Below are positions 34,721 through 42,853 of a DNA stretch of 64,000 nt, piece after piece. The DNA is from Varunaivibrio sulfuroxidans (GTDB lineage: Bacteria > Pseudomonadota > Alphaproteobacteria > Rhodospirillales > Magnetovibrionaceae), in NCBI RefSeq assembly GCF_029318635.1, contig NZ_CP119676.1:248001-312000 (forward strand), written 5' to 3'. The notes under the pieces are model-generated. The model saw only the letters and a list, made by a program, of their open reading frames with translations, was not told where the DNA came from and did not search any database. Position 1 is the first letter of the stretch. Each line of letters opens with the position of its first letter. A program made the translations under genes and the position numbers.

Positions 34721-35662
34721 CTACGCGCTCTGCAGGGATTTGGGGAGATTAAAATGCATATCCTCGCGGGCCCCATTAAGGGTCGTAACGTCGAGGCGGG
34801 CGTGTTCGCCAAGACAATCGACCAGTTGGGAGACCAAATCCTCGGGGGCGGAAGCCCCGGCGGTAATGCCGAGCGTGCGAACCCCACGTAGCCATGCCGG
34901 ATCGAAGGCCCGGCGATCATCTATGAGATGACTCTTCGTGCCGCTTTCTTGGGCGATCTCACGTAGCCGGTTCGAGTTGGAGCTGTTTTTGCCGCCGATG
35001 ACCAGAACCAGGTCGCACTGCTCGGCCAGTTGGCGCGCCGCGCTCTGGCGGTTTTGCGTGGCATAGCAGATATCGTTCAACCCGGGGCCGATGATTTTTG
35101 GAAAGCGCCGGCGTAGGGCGTCGATAATGTCGCGGGTGTCATCGACGCTGAGGGTTGTTTGCGTGACGAAGGCCAAGGCTTGCGGATCGCGCACCCGAAG
35201 CCGGGCGACGTCCTCGGCGGTGGCGACGATATGGGTGCCGCCGGGAATACGCCCTTGGGTGCCTTCGACTTCGGGGTGTCCCTGATGGCCGATCAAGATG
35301 ATTTCGCGGCCGTGGCGTTCGACATGATTGCGACCCTCATGGTGGACCTTGGTCACCAGGGGGCAGGTCGCGTCGATATAGGGAAGGGCGCGCGCGCGGG
35401 CCTCGTCCTCGACGGCCTGTGCCACGCCGTGCGCGCTGAAGACGGTGCGTGCGCCGTCGGGTATCTGGTCCAACTCATCGACAAAAATCGCGCCTTTGGC
35501 GCGAAGGCGTTCGACGACGTGTTTGTTGTGGACGATTTCATGGCGCACATAAACGGGCGCGCCGTATTTCTCCAGGGATTTTTCGACGATGGCGATCGCG
35601 CGTTCGACGCCGGCGCAAAATCCCCGGGGTTGGGCTAGGATAACGTGAAGGGCCGGTTTCAT
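34721..35662 (-). CDS. ispH: 4-hydroxy-3-methylbut-2-enyl diphosphate reductase
   Basis: 313 residues. IspH (LytB) carries a [4Fe-4S] cluster and makes IPP and DMAPP in the last step of the MEP pathway. The three cluster cysteines are in QPRGFCAGVERA (about residue 14), IDATCPLVTKVH and NDICYATQNRQ. The conserved HGV and GHQGHPEVEGTQG segments are present. ATG 35662 is preferred over ATG 35674 because GAGGA precedes it by 5 nt. It converges on hpnE with 19 bp between stops, placing isoprenoid supply next to squalene synthesis. Complete, no anomalies. Confidence 0.95.
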   Translation of the reverse strand: MKPALHVILAQPRGFCAGVERAIAIVEKSLEKYGAPVYVRHEIVHNKHVVERLRAKGAIFVDELDQIPDGARTVFSAHGVAQAVEDEARARALPYIDATCPLVTKVHHEGRNHVERHGREIILIGHQGHPEVEGTQGRIPGGTHIVATAEDVARLRVRDPQALAFVTQTTLSVDDTRDIIDALRRRFPKIIGPGLNDICYATQNRQSAARQLAEQCDLVLVIGGKNSSNSNRLREIAQESGTKSHLIDDRRAFDPAWLRGVRTLGITAGASAPEDLVSQLVDCLGEHARLDVTTLNGAREDMHFNLPKSLQSA

Positions 35663-35740
35663 GGGTGTCCTCATATCGCGTGACGACGGCGATCATAGGC
35701 GGCTTTGCGAGGGTTGGAAAGGGGGCGCGCCGGAAGGCGA

Positions 35741-35785
35741 AAAAAGACCGGAACCCGGGGAATTGGGGTTCCGGCAAGGGTCTTT
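35741..35785 (-). terminator. Terminator downstream of the DsrE-like gene
   Basis: Read on the minus strand: AAAGACCC...GGAACCCC loop GGGTTCC...GGTCTTTTTT. A long imperfect stem ends in a run of six T, so it stops the leftward transcript before ispH. Confidence 0.8.
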
Positions 35786-35817
35786 GCTCGTTGTTCTGGG
35801 CTTATGTTTCCAGGCGC

Positions 35818-35861
35818 GCCGTGTGGTTCAGGGTTTGATGCCGTGTGGTTCAGGGTTTGAT
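35818..35861. repeat. 22-bp perfect tandem duplication spanning the DsrE-like gene stop
   Basis: GCCGTGTGGTTCAGGGTTTG-AT occurs at 35818-35839 and 35840-35861. On the minus strand the second-listed copy carries the IKP-stop end of the gene and the first-listed copy repeats it silently downstream. Confidence 0.93.
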
Positions 35862-36308
35862 ATAGCTGTACCCCAGCTGTTCCAGACGGACGATTTCGGC
35901 GACCCCGCTGGGGACGATATCTTCGTCGAAAACATCATAAAGATCGCGTCCGACGTCTATTTTTTGGTCGCGGATGGTCTTGGCGCAGACATCGACTTGG
36001 ACGTTGTCCCCCTTTAGGCCGACCAGTGCCGCCCTCAGTCTCGTGTTCGTTTTCGCCGCCTTCAACAGTCCGACGCCCTGGTTGTGAACGACCAGGACGG
36101 CGTTCAGGTTTTCCCGTCCGACCGCGTTAATATGGTTTCGAATGGTCTCCAACGCCTTGAAATAGCGGATGTTATCGTCTCCACCGGCGTAATCGATATG
36201 ATACACCACCTTTTGTTGGCCATAACGGCCTTGCGCCACCCCAAGGAGGGGAAAGGCGGCCACCAAAAGGATAACGGCGAGGCTACCGCGCAGCGCGGTT
36301 CGGATCAT
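35850..36308 (-). CDS. Exported DsrE-family protein
   Basis: 152 residues. A signal sequence (about residues 1-26, RGSLAVILLVAAFPLLGVAQ) predicts export. The remainder has the DsrE/DsrF-like alpha/beta fold: KVVYHIDYAGGD, LNAVLVVHNQGVGLL and VDVCAKTIRDQKID with one Cys. Cytoplasmic DsrE proteins relay sulfur, while exported single-Cys forms are common in sulfur oxidisers but poorly defined. ATG 36308 is preferred since AAGGG lies about 6 nt upstream and the signal peptide follows; longer in-frame starts exist to 36404. It is downstream of, and in the same direction as, the TtrR/TtrS-like pair. The 3' end shows a 22-bp tandem duplication. Confidence 0.8.
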   Translation of the reverse strand: MIRTALRGSLAVILLVAAFPLLGVAQGRYGQQKVVYHIDYAGGDDNIRYFKALETIRNHINAVGRENLNAVLVVHNQGVGLLKAAKTNTRLRAALVGLKGDNVQVDVCAKTIRDQKIDVGRDLYDVFDEDIVPSGVAEIVRLEQLGYSYIKP

Positions 36309-36454
36309 GTTTTCCCTTTCTCGCTTCATGGCATGGCCGAGGCGCGCTCCCTCCGGCGTCTCGTCGCGCCAAAATGACGCCTCGCTTTGTGTGAACCGGG
36401 TCATGGTAGCGCCAGGGCGGGAAAGGGGGCCAGTCGGGATATCCCAAAATGGGC

Positions 36455-37117
36455 TCAGGGTTTTCCCTGATATTGGCCCAGCTCGGTAATTTTTTTAACC
36501 AAATCGGCCAATGAACGGGCTTGAAGTTTTTCCATTACGCGCGCCCGGTGCGCCTCGACGGTTTTGTCCGAAATATCCAGCGCGTAGGCGATTTCCTTGT
36601 TGGTTTCGCCCTCGATAATCAATTCGAGAACCTCGCGCTCGCGTGGGGTTAGGGTGTCCATGCGGTTGAGCACGCGCATGTGTTCGGCCTTTTGCGCGCT
36701 ACGGCGATGGCATTCCTCTAGAGCGCCATGGACGAGGTCGAGGATGACCTGGTCGTTGAACGGTTTTTCCACGAAATCGAAGGCCCCATCCTTCATCGCC
36801 CGCACGGCCATTTGGACATCGCCGTGTCCGGTAATGATGATGACCGGCATGCATGTCGGTTGGCGCACCAGCATGCGCTGCAGGTCCAATCCGCTCATGC
36901 CGGGCATGCGGACATCGACAAGAACGCATCCTTGCGTCCCCGGGCTGAAGGTTTTAAGGAAATTTTGCGCCGAATCGAAACTTTTGACCGTATGGCCAAC
37001 CGAAGAGATCAGCCAACTCAACGATTCGCGCACGGCCTCGTCATCATCGACGATAAAGACGACGACGTCCTGCTTTTCTTTCGCGAGAGGGTGTTGCGTG
37101 CGGCTGTCTTCTATCAT
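36455..37117 (-). CDS. LuxR/FixJ-type response regulator (TtrR-like)
   Basis: 220 residues. The receiver domain (about 18-135) shows FIVDDDEAVRESL, phospho-acceptor Asp in VLVDVRMPGMSG, ITGHGD and the KPF lysine motif. A C-terminal LuxR-type HTH (about 150-215) has LTPREREVLELIIEGETNKEIA and DISDKTVEAHR. This is the NodW/FixJ/TtrR architecture. ATG 37117 is 10 nt after the sensor kinase stop, so the two are one operon. A longer in-frame extension upstream overlaps the kinase and lacks family similarity. Target genes are unknown; the DsrE-like gene downstream is a candidate. Confidence 0.9.
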   Translation of the reverse strand: MIEDSRTQHPLAKEKQDVVVFIVDDDEAVRESLSWLISSVGHTVKSFDSAQNFLKTFSPGTQGCVLVDVRMPGMSGLDLQRMLVRQPTCMPVIIITGHGDVQMAVRAMKDGAFDFVEKPFNDQVILDLVHGALEECHRRSAQKAEHMRVLNRMDTLTPREREVLELIIEGETNKEIAYALDISDKTVEAHRARVMEKLQARSLADLVKKITELGQYQGKP

Positions 37118-37127
37118 GAATTTTACT

Positions 37128-39080
37128 TTAAAGCATTTTTCCGCGTGCGGGGGGAAGCCTGAATGTGAATTCGGCCCCGCCGTCGGGTTGTTTTTTGACA
37201 TTAAGCGTTCCCCCAAACGATTCGATAATCGAGCGGCTGATCGACAATCCCATGCCGAGGCCGTTTTTTTTCGATGTATAAAAAGGTTCGAATATTTTTT
37301 CGATATTCTTTTCGTCAAGCGCGCATCCGGTATCCGCGACGCTGACCGCGACCCAGCCATCGGGACCGATACGGGTTTTGAAGCGTATCGTGCGCTCTTT
37401 GACACCATCATTGACCATGCTTTCGATGGCGTTGGTGCCCAGGTTGAGCAGCACTTGCTCCAGTTGTACGCGGTCGGCGCGAACGGGCGGCAATTTGGCG
37501 GTCAGTACGAGGCGAATGTCACATCGGTTGCGCGCGGCCTCCGCGCCCAGGAAATCAGCCGTATTGCGGATGATGTCGTTGATCTCCAGGGCGATCATGG
37601 CGGGGGGGTCCTTGCCGACGAAGGCGCGAATTCGCTTGACGACCTCGGCCGCGCGTTCGGCCTGTTGTGCGATGCGCTCCAACGCGCCTTTGATTTGTTT
37701 GTCCGCCTCGTTTTCTCCGGTCAGTCGGCGTACGGCGCCCTTGGCGTAATTGGTGATCGCAGCCAGGGGCTGGTTTATTTCGTGAGCGAGACTGGTGGCC
37801 ATTTGTCCCATGGTGTGCAAGCGGGTGATATGCGCCAGATCATGCTGGTGACGGCGTGCTTCCTCCTCGGCCTGTTTGCGCACGCGAATTTCCCTTTCCA
37901 GGGTTTCATTGGCCCGGGACAAGGCGGCGGTGCGCTCTTGAACCAGATGTTCGACGCGCGCCCCCCAGACAAGGGCGATCACCAAGATCGCCACCGCCAT
38001 GAATATCCATTCTTCATACTTGTAAAATACCTTCTTGAAGCTGATATCGCCGAACTTGACGTAGGGGCCGAGATGCAAGTCGAGATAAAGATTATGGACC
38101 CTTTGATAATCGAGGGGGACCGTCCACCCACCGTAATCTCCCGCCCGTGCGGCGGGTGCGCCCGGCTTCATGCTGAGGAGGGCGATCGCGACTTTTTGCG
38201 CCAATATCTGATCGGTGTGGCGGAGTTTGGAGAACGGCCATTCCGGATATAGGCGGGTGCTGAGAAGGTAGGGAAATCCGGCGACATGTTGCGGGTTGAG
38301 AACCTTGAAATCGGCGAGGTCGATCTTGCCGTCGGCGGCCATGTTTTCCAAGACGCCGGTGCGCACCGTTCCGGCGTCAACCGCGCCGGCCTCGACGGCG
38401 TAAACGACGAGATCTTGGGGTGCGCCACTGAAATTCAAAGAAGAAAAATCATGTTCGGGGTCGATCAAGCGGTCGTAAAATTCACGGGCGGCCATCAGAT
38501 ATCCGCCGAATCCGTGCCGTGCGACCGCAAGAAACGTCTTTCCGCGAAGATCGCGTAAGGTCGTGATGTCGTCACGATTTTTCCGGGTGAAAATGACAGC
38601 GCCAAATTCGTTGATGATGGCCTTATTCGCGCCCAGGGAATACATCGTCGTGATGCGCGAGATACCGTAGGGGCTTTCCAGATTGATATAGTTGCCCGGG
38701 TTGGTCAGGAGAAAATCGACACGGCGCGCCTCGATGGCCGAGGTGATTTCCTCAAGCCCAAGGGGAACGATCTCGAAGCGTGTTCCGGCGATAGCGTGAG
38801 TGAGGTAATCCGCCGTCGGAGACCACCGCTTGACGGTGACTTCCTTACCGCGAAAAGACAAGACCCCGATACGCACGACTTCCGGCGGCGCGGCGCCTTG
38901 CGCCGCGGCTCGTGCGCCGAAGAAAGGTATCATCGCGCCCACCACGATCATGACGATCACGGCGATAAAGGCGGCGCGCCGGAGGAGCGCTCCCGTGATT
39001 TTGATGGCTCCACGACGGCGCGACAGAAAATATTTTTCTACCCGGGCAGGGATATTTTTCGTCGCATTTAGACGCGCCAT
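37128..39080 (-). CDS. TtrS-like sensor histidine kinase with periplasmic phosphonate-binding-like domain
   Basis: 650 residues. A first membrane helix (about 35-57) leads to a periplasmic PhnD/TtrS-type ligand domain (about 70-340: RIGVLSFRGKEVTVKRWSPT, DFLLTNPGNYI, LRDLRGKTFLAVARHGFGGYL). A second helix (about 355-372), a coiled coil, and HisKA follow, with the H-box SLAHEINQPLAAITNYAKGA, then HATPase motifs LNLGTNAIESM, DTGCALDE and GLGMGLSISRSI. TtrS senses tetrathionate, and related sensors read other sulfur compounds. With DsrE and aprA nearby, a sulfur oxyanion is a reasonable guess for the ligand, but it is inference. The G1 box reads DTGCALD rather than DTGPGLD, a modest deviation. 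Confidence 0.88.
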   Translation of the reverse strand: MARLNATKNIPARVEKYFLSRRRGAIKITGALLRRAAFIAVIVMIVVGAMIPFFGARAAAQGAAPPEVVRIGVLSFRGKEVTVKRWSPTADYLTHAIAGTRFEIVPLGLEEITSAIEARRVDFLLTNPGNYINLESPYGISRITTMYSLGANKAIINEFGAVIFTRKNRDDITTLRDLRGKTFLAVARHGFGGYLMAAREFYDRLIDPEHDFSSLNFSGAPQDLVVYAVEAGAVDAGTVRTGVLENMAADGKIDLADFKVLNPQHVAGFPYLLSTRLYPEWPFSKLRHTDQILAQKVAIALLSMKPGAPAARAGDYGGWTVPLDYQRVHNLYLDLHLGPYVKFGDISFKKVFYKYEEWIFMAVAILVIALVWGARVEHLVQERTAALSRANETLEREIRVRKQAEEEARRHQHDLAHITRLHTMGQMATSLAHEINQPLAAITNYAKGAVRRLTGENEADKQIKGALERIAQQAERAAEVVKRIRAFVGKDPPAMIALEINDIIRNTADFLGAEAARNRCDIRLVLTAKLPPVRADRVQLEQVLLNLGTNAIESMVNDGVKERTIRFKTRIGPDGWVAVSVADTGCALDEKNIEKIFEPFYTSKKNGLGMGLSISRSIIESFGGTLNVKKQPDGGAEFTFRLPPARGKML

Positions 39081-39329
39081 GGCCGCTTGATTTCCCCTCC
39101 ATTATTTTCGAGATTATGCCCTAAGCTCTTTGATTTGTGTCGTTTGTTTGTTCGAAACTGAATTATAACCTTATGAAAGTAATGGATTAAAACAAGTAAC
39201 CCTTGACCCGGCTTGGGTATTGTGGCAGAGTCTTCCCGTCGGTGCCCAGAGTGGGGCCGGTATCGGGTTGGGGCCTTCGCGCAAATCCGATGGATATGAG
39301 GCTTATTGCTCAATTTATGGAGGATAGCC

Positions 39330-39467
39330 ATGCTCATGGTCATAGCACATTTCGTGCGCCGTTTCCTTGTCTATCTTAGCGCCGGACGCTCTGGCGCATT
39401 GTCTCTACATAGCGCGCGTGCACACTGCGGGGGGACCGTTTCGGTGCGCATCGGGGTTCTATGCTGA
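39330..39467 (+). CDS. Possible 45-residue small protein upstream of rpoH
   Basis: ATG 39330 has a perfect GGAGG at 39319-39323, 6 nt ahead. The product opens with a hydrophobic and basic segment (MLMVIAHFVRRFLVYLSAGR) and holds two Cys later. The stop TGA overlaps another ATG (TGATG) that opens a 22-codon frame, 39467-39535. The strong ribosome-binding site makes translation plausible; lack of any recognised family keeps confidence low. It could be a leader peptide for rpoH. Confidence 0.35.
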   Translation: MLMVIAHFVRRFLVYLSAGRSGALSLHSARAHCGGTVSVRIGVLC

Positions 39468-39535
39468 TGCTTTTCGTTCCGCACGCCAATGAGACGGGCG
39501 AGGTCGGGGTGTTTTTGCAAGATTTTGTTTCGTGA
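39467..39535 (+). CDS. Possible 22-residue coupled leader peptide upstream of rpoH
   Basis: Begins in TGATG with the preceding small frame and ends in TGA 39533-39535, 29 bp before rpoH. It encodes MLFVPHANETGEVGVFLQDF plus two residues. It has no ribosome-binding site of its own, so it would depend on coupling. Weakly supported. Confidence 0.2.
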   Translation: MLFVPHANETGEVGVFLQDFVS

Positions 39536-39564
39536 CGGCTTCTTGGACTTAAGGAAAGTACGCT

Positions 39565-40479
39565 ATGACAAGCACAAAGTTGAATCTACCGGCGCTGAAT
39601 ACGGAAAGCGGTTTGTCGCGCTATTTCCGTGAGGCGTGGACATATCCCGTTCTGGACGCCCAGGAAGAGATCATGCTGGCCGAACGCTATCGCAAGCAAG
39701 GCGATGTGGAGGCGGCCCATAAGCTGGTGACCAGCCATCTGCGCCTTGTCGCCAAGATCGCCATGGGTTACCGCGGTTATGGTTTGCCGGTCGCGGATCT
39801 GGTTTCCGAAGGCAACATCGGTTTGATGAAGGCGGTTAAGAAATTTGATCCAGAGCGGGGCTTTCGCCTGTCCACATACGCCATGTGGTGGATTCGCGCC
39901 GCGATAACCGAGTACGTTTTGCGTTCGTGGTCGATGGTCAAAATGGGAACCGTTGCGGCGCAGAAGAAGTTATTTTTTAGTCTGCGTAAACACAAAAAAG
40001 CGCTGGGTATCGTCGATAGTGGTGAATTGGATGACGATCAGGCGACGACGTTGTCCGACGCCCTCGATATCTCCAAAGGCGACATCGTCAACATGAACCG
40101 CCGGATGGCTTCGCGGGATCTGTCCTTGAATGCGCCGGTCGCCGATGAGGATGGCCAGGAGTTTCAAGATAATCTGGTTTCCGAGGAACTGTCGCCGGAA
40201 ACCTTGGCGGCGGAAGGTGAGGAAAGCGCTTTGCGTGGCCAGTTGTTGGCGCGCGCCGTGGAAAATCTGAACGAGCGTGAGCGCCATATCTTCATCGAGC
40301 GCCGCCTGAAGGACGACCCGGTGACGTTGGAGGAATTGGGGCAGCACTACGGGATCTCTCGCGAAAGGGTTCGCCAGCTCGAAGTGCGCGCTTTCGATAA
40401 GGTGAAAAAAGCCGTTGTCGAGGCGATGCCCGTCTCTCTCGGTGGTGACGATTTTACGGCTGTATCCGCACCCGCTTGA
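39565..40479 (+). CDS. rpoH: RNA polymerase heat-shock sigma factor (sigma-32)
   Basis: 304 residues. RpoH directs RNA polymerase to chaperone and protease promoters. Region 2: HLRLVAKIAMGYRGYGLPVADLVSEGN and RGFRLSTYAMWWIRAAITEYVLRSW. The RpoH box QKKLFFSLRKHKK is diagnostic and separates it from sigma-70. Region 4 ends with LGQHYGISRERVRQLEVRAFDKVKKA. ATG 39565 follows AAGGAAAG. A terminator follows at about 40523. Alphaproteobacteria often have more than one rpoH; whether this is the only copy cannot be told here. Confidence 0.95.
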   Translation: MTSTKLNLPALNTESGLSRYFREAWTYPVLDAQEEIMLAERYRKQGDVEAAHKLVTSHLRLVAKIAMGYRGYGLPVADLVSEGNIGLMKAVKKFDPERGFRLSTYAMWWIRAAITEYVLRSWSMVKMGTVAAQKKLFFSLRKHKKALGIVDSGELDDDQATTLSDALDISKGDIVNMNRRMASRDLSLNAPVADEDGQEFQDNLVSEELSPETLAAEGEESALRGQLLARAVENLNERERHIFIERRLKDDPVTLEELGQHYGISRERVRQLEVRAFDKVKKAVVEAMPVSLGGDDFTAVSAPA

Positions 40480-40522
40480 TGTTGGATGACGGCGTCTCGG
40501 CATGGCGCCTTCCACCCACAAT

Positions 40523-40563
40523 GATCCCGTCCCGGACCTCTATCTGGGGCGGGATTTCTTCTT
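40523..40563 (+). terminator. Terminator after rpoH
   Basis: ATCCCGTCCC pairs with GGGGCGGGAT (one G-T pair) around a 14-nt loop, then TTCTTCTTT. Confidence 0.75.
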
Positions 40564-40639
40564 TCCCATTGCGCGATTGGGGTTGGCGTTCGGGGGTGGG
40601 AAAATTGGCGAGATTGGATAATTGGATCGGGATTGGGCG

Positions 40640-41434
40640 ATGATTTACCTGTTTTGTGATTTTGGTCTTCCCTACACCGCCGAGATGCGCGCCAGAATTG
40701 CGCAACGGGCGCCGGGGCTATGGGCCGAGGATCTTCTTGTCGATGCGCCCGCCCATGATCCCCGGCTTTCGTCCAAGGTGTTGCAGGGACTGACTCGAGA
40801 CTTTCCCGCGGGCAGCATTTTTGTTTGCGTTATCGATCCCGGCGTCGGCGGCGCGCGTCGCCCTCTTGTCGTTCGTTGCGATGATCACTGGTTCGTCGGT
40901 CCGGATAATGGACTTTTCGAGTATCCCATGCGTGCGGCGCAAAAAGACATGCAAGCGTGGGAGATCGTTTGGCGACCCCGGAACCTGAGCGTGACGTTCC
41001 ATGGACGTGACCTGTTCGCTCCGGTCGCGGGTCGTCTCGCGAAAGATATTTCCGATGGTGGTGGGGCCATGGGCGCCGATCACAACCCGCGCGGAGTCCC
41101 TCCAACGCCGTGGGGGTGCGCCACTCCAGGGGAGGCGGTGGACGCCACCGGAGCGATACGCCGCCCCGACTGGCCCGACGATGTGTTCGAAATCGTCTAT
41201 TTCGATGGTTTTGGAAACGCCTTTACCGGTGTGCGCGCGAAAACGTTAAAACCGGGCGGGAGGCTTATCGTTAACGGACTTTCCATCCCTTTTCACCGCA
41301 CCTTTTCCGATGTCCCCGAGAGTGCCCCTCTTGTGTATGAAAATGCTTACGGTATGGTGGAAATTGCCGTTAACGGCGGATCGGCTAAGGACCGGCTGTC
41401 GTTATGTCTCGGCGACGCCGTGCAATTGATTTAA
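40640..41434 (+). CDS. DUF62-family S-adenosylmethionine hydrolase
   Basis: 264 residues. DUF62 enzymes (SAM hydroxide adenosyltransferases) split S-adenosylmethionine to adenosine and methionine with water, and are related to fluorinase and chlorinase. Family segments: IYLFCDFG at the N-terminus, VIDPGVGGARRP, DDHWFVGPDNGLFEY, TFHGRDLFAPVAGRLA and the C-terminal YFDGFGNAFTG. The catalytic Asp-Arg-His water-activating set of hydrolases appears to include the HGRDLF motif. ATG 40640 agrees with the family N-terminus; a TTG at 40622 is in frame. Genome context gives no clue to why it is here. Halogenating activity is unlikely because the chlorinase/fluorinase loop was not seen. Confidence 0.85.
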   Translation: MIYLFCDFGLPYTAEMRARIAQRAPGLWAEDLLVDAPAHDPRLSSKVLQGLTRDFPAGSIFVCVIDPGVGGARRPLVVRCDDHWFVGPDNGLFEYPMRAAQKDMQAWEIVWRPRNLSVTFHGRDLFAPVAGRLAKDISDGGGAMGADHNPRGVPPTPWGCATPGEAVDATGAIRRPDWPDDVFEIVYFDGFGNAFTGVRAKTLKPGGRLIVNGLSIPFHRTFSDVPESAPLVYENAYGMVEIAVNGGSAKDRLSLCLGDAVQLI

Positions 41435-41879
41435 ACGACCGTTGTGTCGGTCGGGGCCGTCTGTACGCAATGCGTAGCGCGGTTTGAATTCTTGTAATGT
41501 GTAGCGAATCTTGCGACCCTTTTCGGACCGAGACGGGAAAGCAATAGCAATCCAAAGGTAGGGAGGCAAAGCGCCCATTCAGAGATAAGGTCCCGCAATT
41601 ATCGGTACACGCCGGCGTGCGTGAGGCGGAACGCGACATAAAATGGATTCTCTGTGATGGAACCCATGGCTCATCGTGTATTTTGTCTTTACGCTTAATG
41701 GCGAATTCTTTAGGGCTCACCTCTGTCTTTTTCGGATCGAGGGCGTGCATGCCGATGAAGATATTGCGTACGCTGATGGTCGCTTTTCGTCGGCGTTTCG
41801 GCCGTGAGCGAACAGACCTGCGTGGTGGAGCACCGAGGCGACGAAGGATTTTCGCGCCCGAGATTGGGAAAGGTACGAG
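41435..41879. other. Intergenic region, no feature identified
   Basis: 445 bp between the DUF62 and MBL-fold genes. One small inverted repeat (GACCG-TTGTGT-CGGTC near 41440) lacks a T-run. A frame at 41617-42048 overlaps the start of the MBL gene and has no protein-like features. I see nothing else supportable. Confidence 0.4.
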
Positions 41880-42710
41880 ATGTCGATCGTCATCAGGTTT
41901 TGGGGCGTGCGTGGGTCTATCGCATGCCCTTCTTCCGACCACATCCGCTACGGCGGTAACACCAGTTGTGTCGAAGTGCAGGCGGGGGGGCATTGTTTCG
42001 TTCTCGACGCCGGGACGGGAATTCGGGGTCTTGGACAGGTTTTGGTGAAAAATAAAGTCCAGGATATTCACCTTTTGATGACCCATACCCATTGGGATCA
42101 CATCAATGGATTTCCTTTTTTCACGCCGGCGTACGATCCAAAGTGCACTATCGATATTTTGGCGGGGCACTTGCAAAGCAAAACCGGCATTCAAAACGTC
42201 CTCGCCGCACAGATGGATAATCCGATGTTTCCCGTTCCTCTCGAAGCGATGCAGGCGACTCTTCGTTTTCGTGATTTCATCGCCGGAGAAGTTTTCCAGC
42301 CCTACCCGGGCGTGGAGGTGGCGACCGCGCCCTTGCGTCACCCCAACGGCGCCACCGCGTATCGGATTAATCATGAAGGGCGTAGCGTGTGCTACGTGAC
42401 CGATACCGAACACGTCCCCGGTGAACTCGACCAGACAATCGTGGGTCTGATCAAGGAGGCGGATCTGGTCATTTACGATTGCACCTACACCGAGGAAGAG
42501 TTCCCCGCCAAGGTCGGTTGGGGGCATTCCACGTGGAACCAGGGGGTTAAGTTGTGTCGCGCGGCCAAGGCGAAAAAAATGGTCATCTTTCATCACGACC
42601 CCGAGCATGACGACGCCTTCATGGATAAGTTGGAGGCCGAGGCCAAGGAGGTCTGGCCCTCCGTGATCGCCGCCCGCGAAGGGATGGTCGTGGTTTTGGA
42701 CAAAGAGTAG
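41880..42710 (+). CDS. MBL-fold metallo-hydrolase
   Basis: 276 residues. The metallo-beta-lactamase motif THTHWDHINGFPFF is at about residues 65-78, preceded by FVLDAGTGIRGLG, with later metal ligands in VCYVTDTEH, YDCTYTEEEF and FHHDPEHDD. The opening IRFWGVRGSIACPSSDHIRYGGNTS is typical of the group that includes class II-like phosphodiesterases and many uncharacterised hydrolases. A cyclic-nucleotide phosphodiesterase role would fit two nearby cyclases, but the sequence alone does not establish a substrate. ATG 41880 directly precedes the conserved N-terminus. It converges with the MotB-like gene. Confidence 0.85.
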   Translation: MSIVIRFWGVRGSIACPSSDHIRYGGNTSCVEVQAGGHCFVLDAGTGIRGLGQVLVKNKVQDIHLLMTHTHWDHINGFPFFTPAYDPKCTIDILAGHLQSKTGIQNVLAAQMDNPMFPVPLEAMQATLRFRDFIAGEVFQPYPGVEVATAPLRHPNGATAYRINHEGRSVCYVTDTEHVPGELDQTIVGLIKEADLVIYDCTYTEEEFPAKVGWGHSTWNQGVKLCRAAKAKKMVIFHHDPEHDDAFMDKLEAEAKEVWPSVIAAREGMVVVLDKE

Positions 42711-42853
42711 GGACGTAACGCCCGCGTCATGCGCGCTTGGGGGTGTGCCGTGCCCGTGTGTGGGGGGGTGTGCCGTGCGGGGGTGTGTTCCTTCCGCGGC
42801 TTTACGCCCACATGCCGTCCGTTTATTTCCCCTGGTTTAGACTTTGCAGCGCG

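Larger units (their letters stand above)
39081..39564. promoter_or_regulatory. Control region between sensor kinase and rpoH
   Basis: 484 bp. The first part (39081-39210) is AT-rich and should hold divergent promoters for the sensor kinase and rpoH; I could not assign firm hexamers. The second part carries two overlapping short reading frames (39330-39467 and 39467-39535) before the rpoH ribosome-binding site (AAGGAAAG, about 8 nt before ATG 39565). No RNA thermometer was resolved by eye. Confidence 0.4.

Noticed and set aside
41617..42048. 143-codon frame overlapping the start of the MBL-fold gene
   Set aside because: Out of frame with the MBL gene over half its length, with Arg-rich low-quality sequence.
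42721..42795. G-rich stretch with repeated GGGGTGTGCCGTGC as a possible regulatory RNA or quadruplex
   Set aside because: Only two imperfect copies in a convergent spacer, with no stable stem-loop and no neighbouring gene that would use it.
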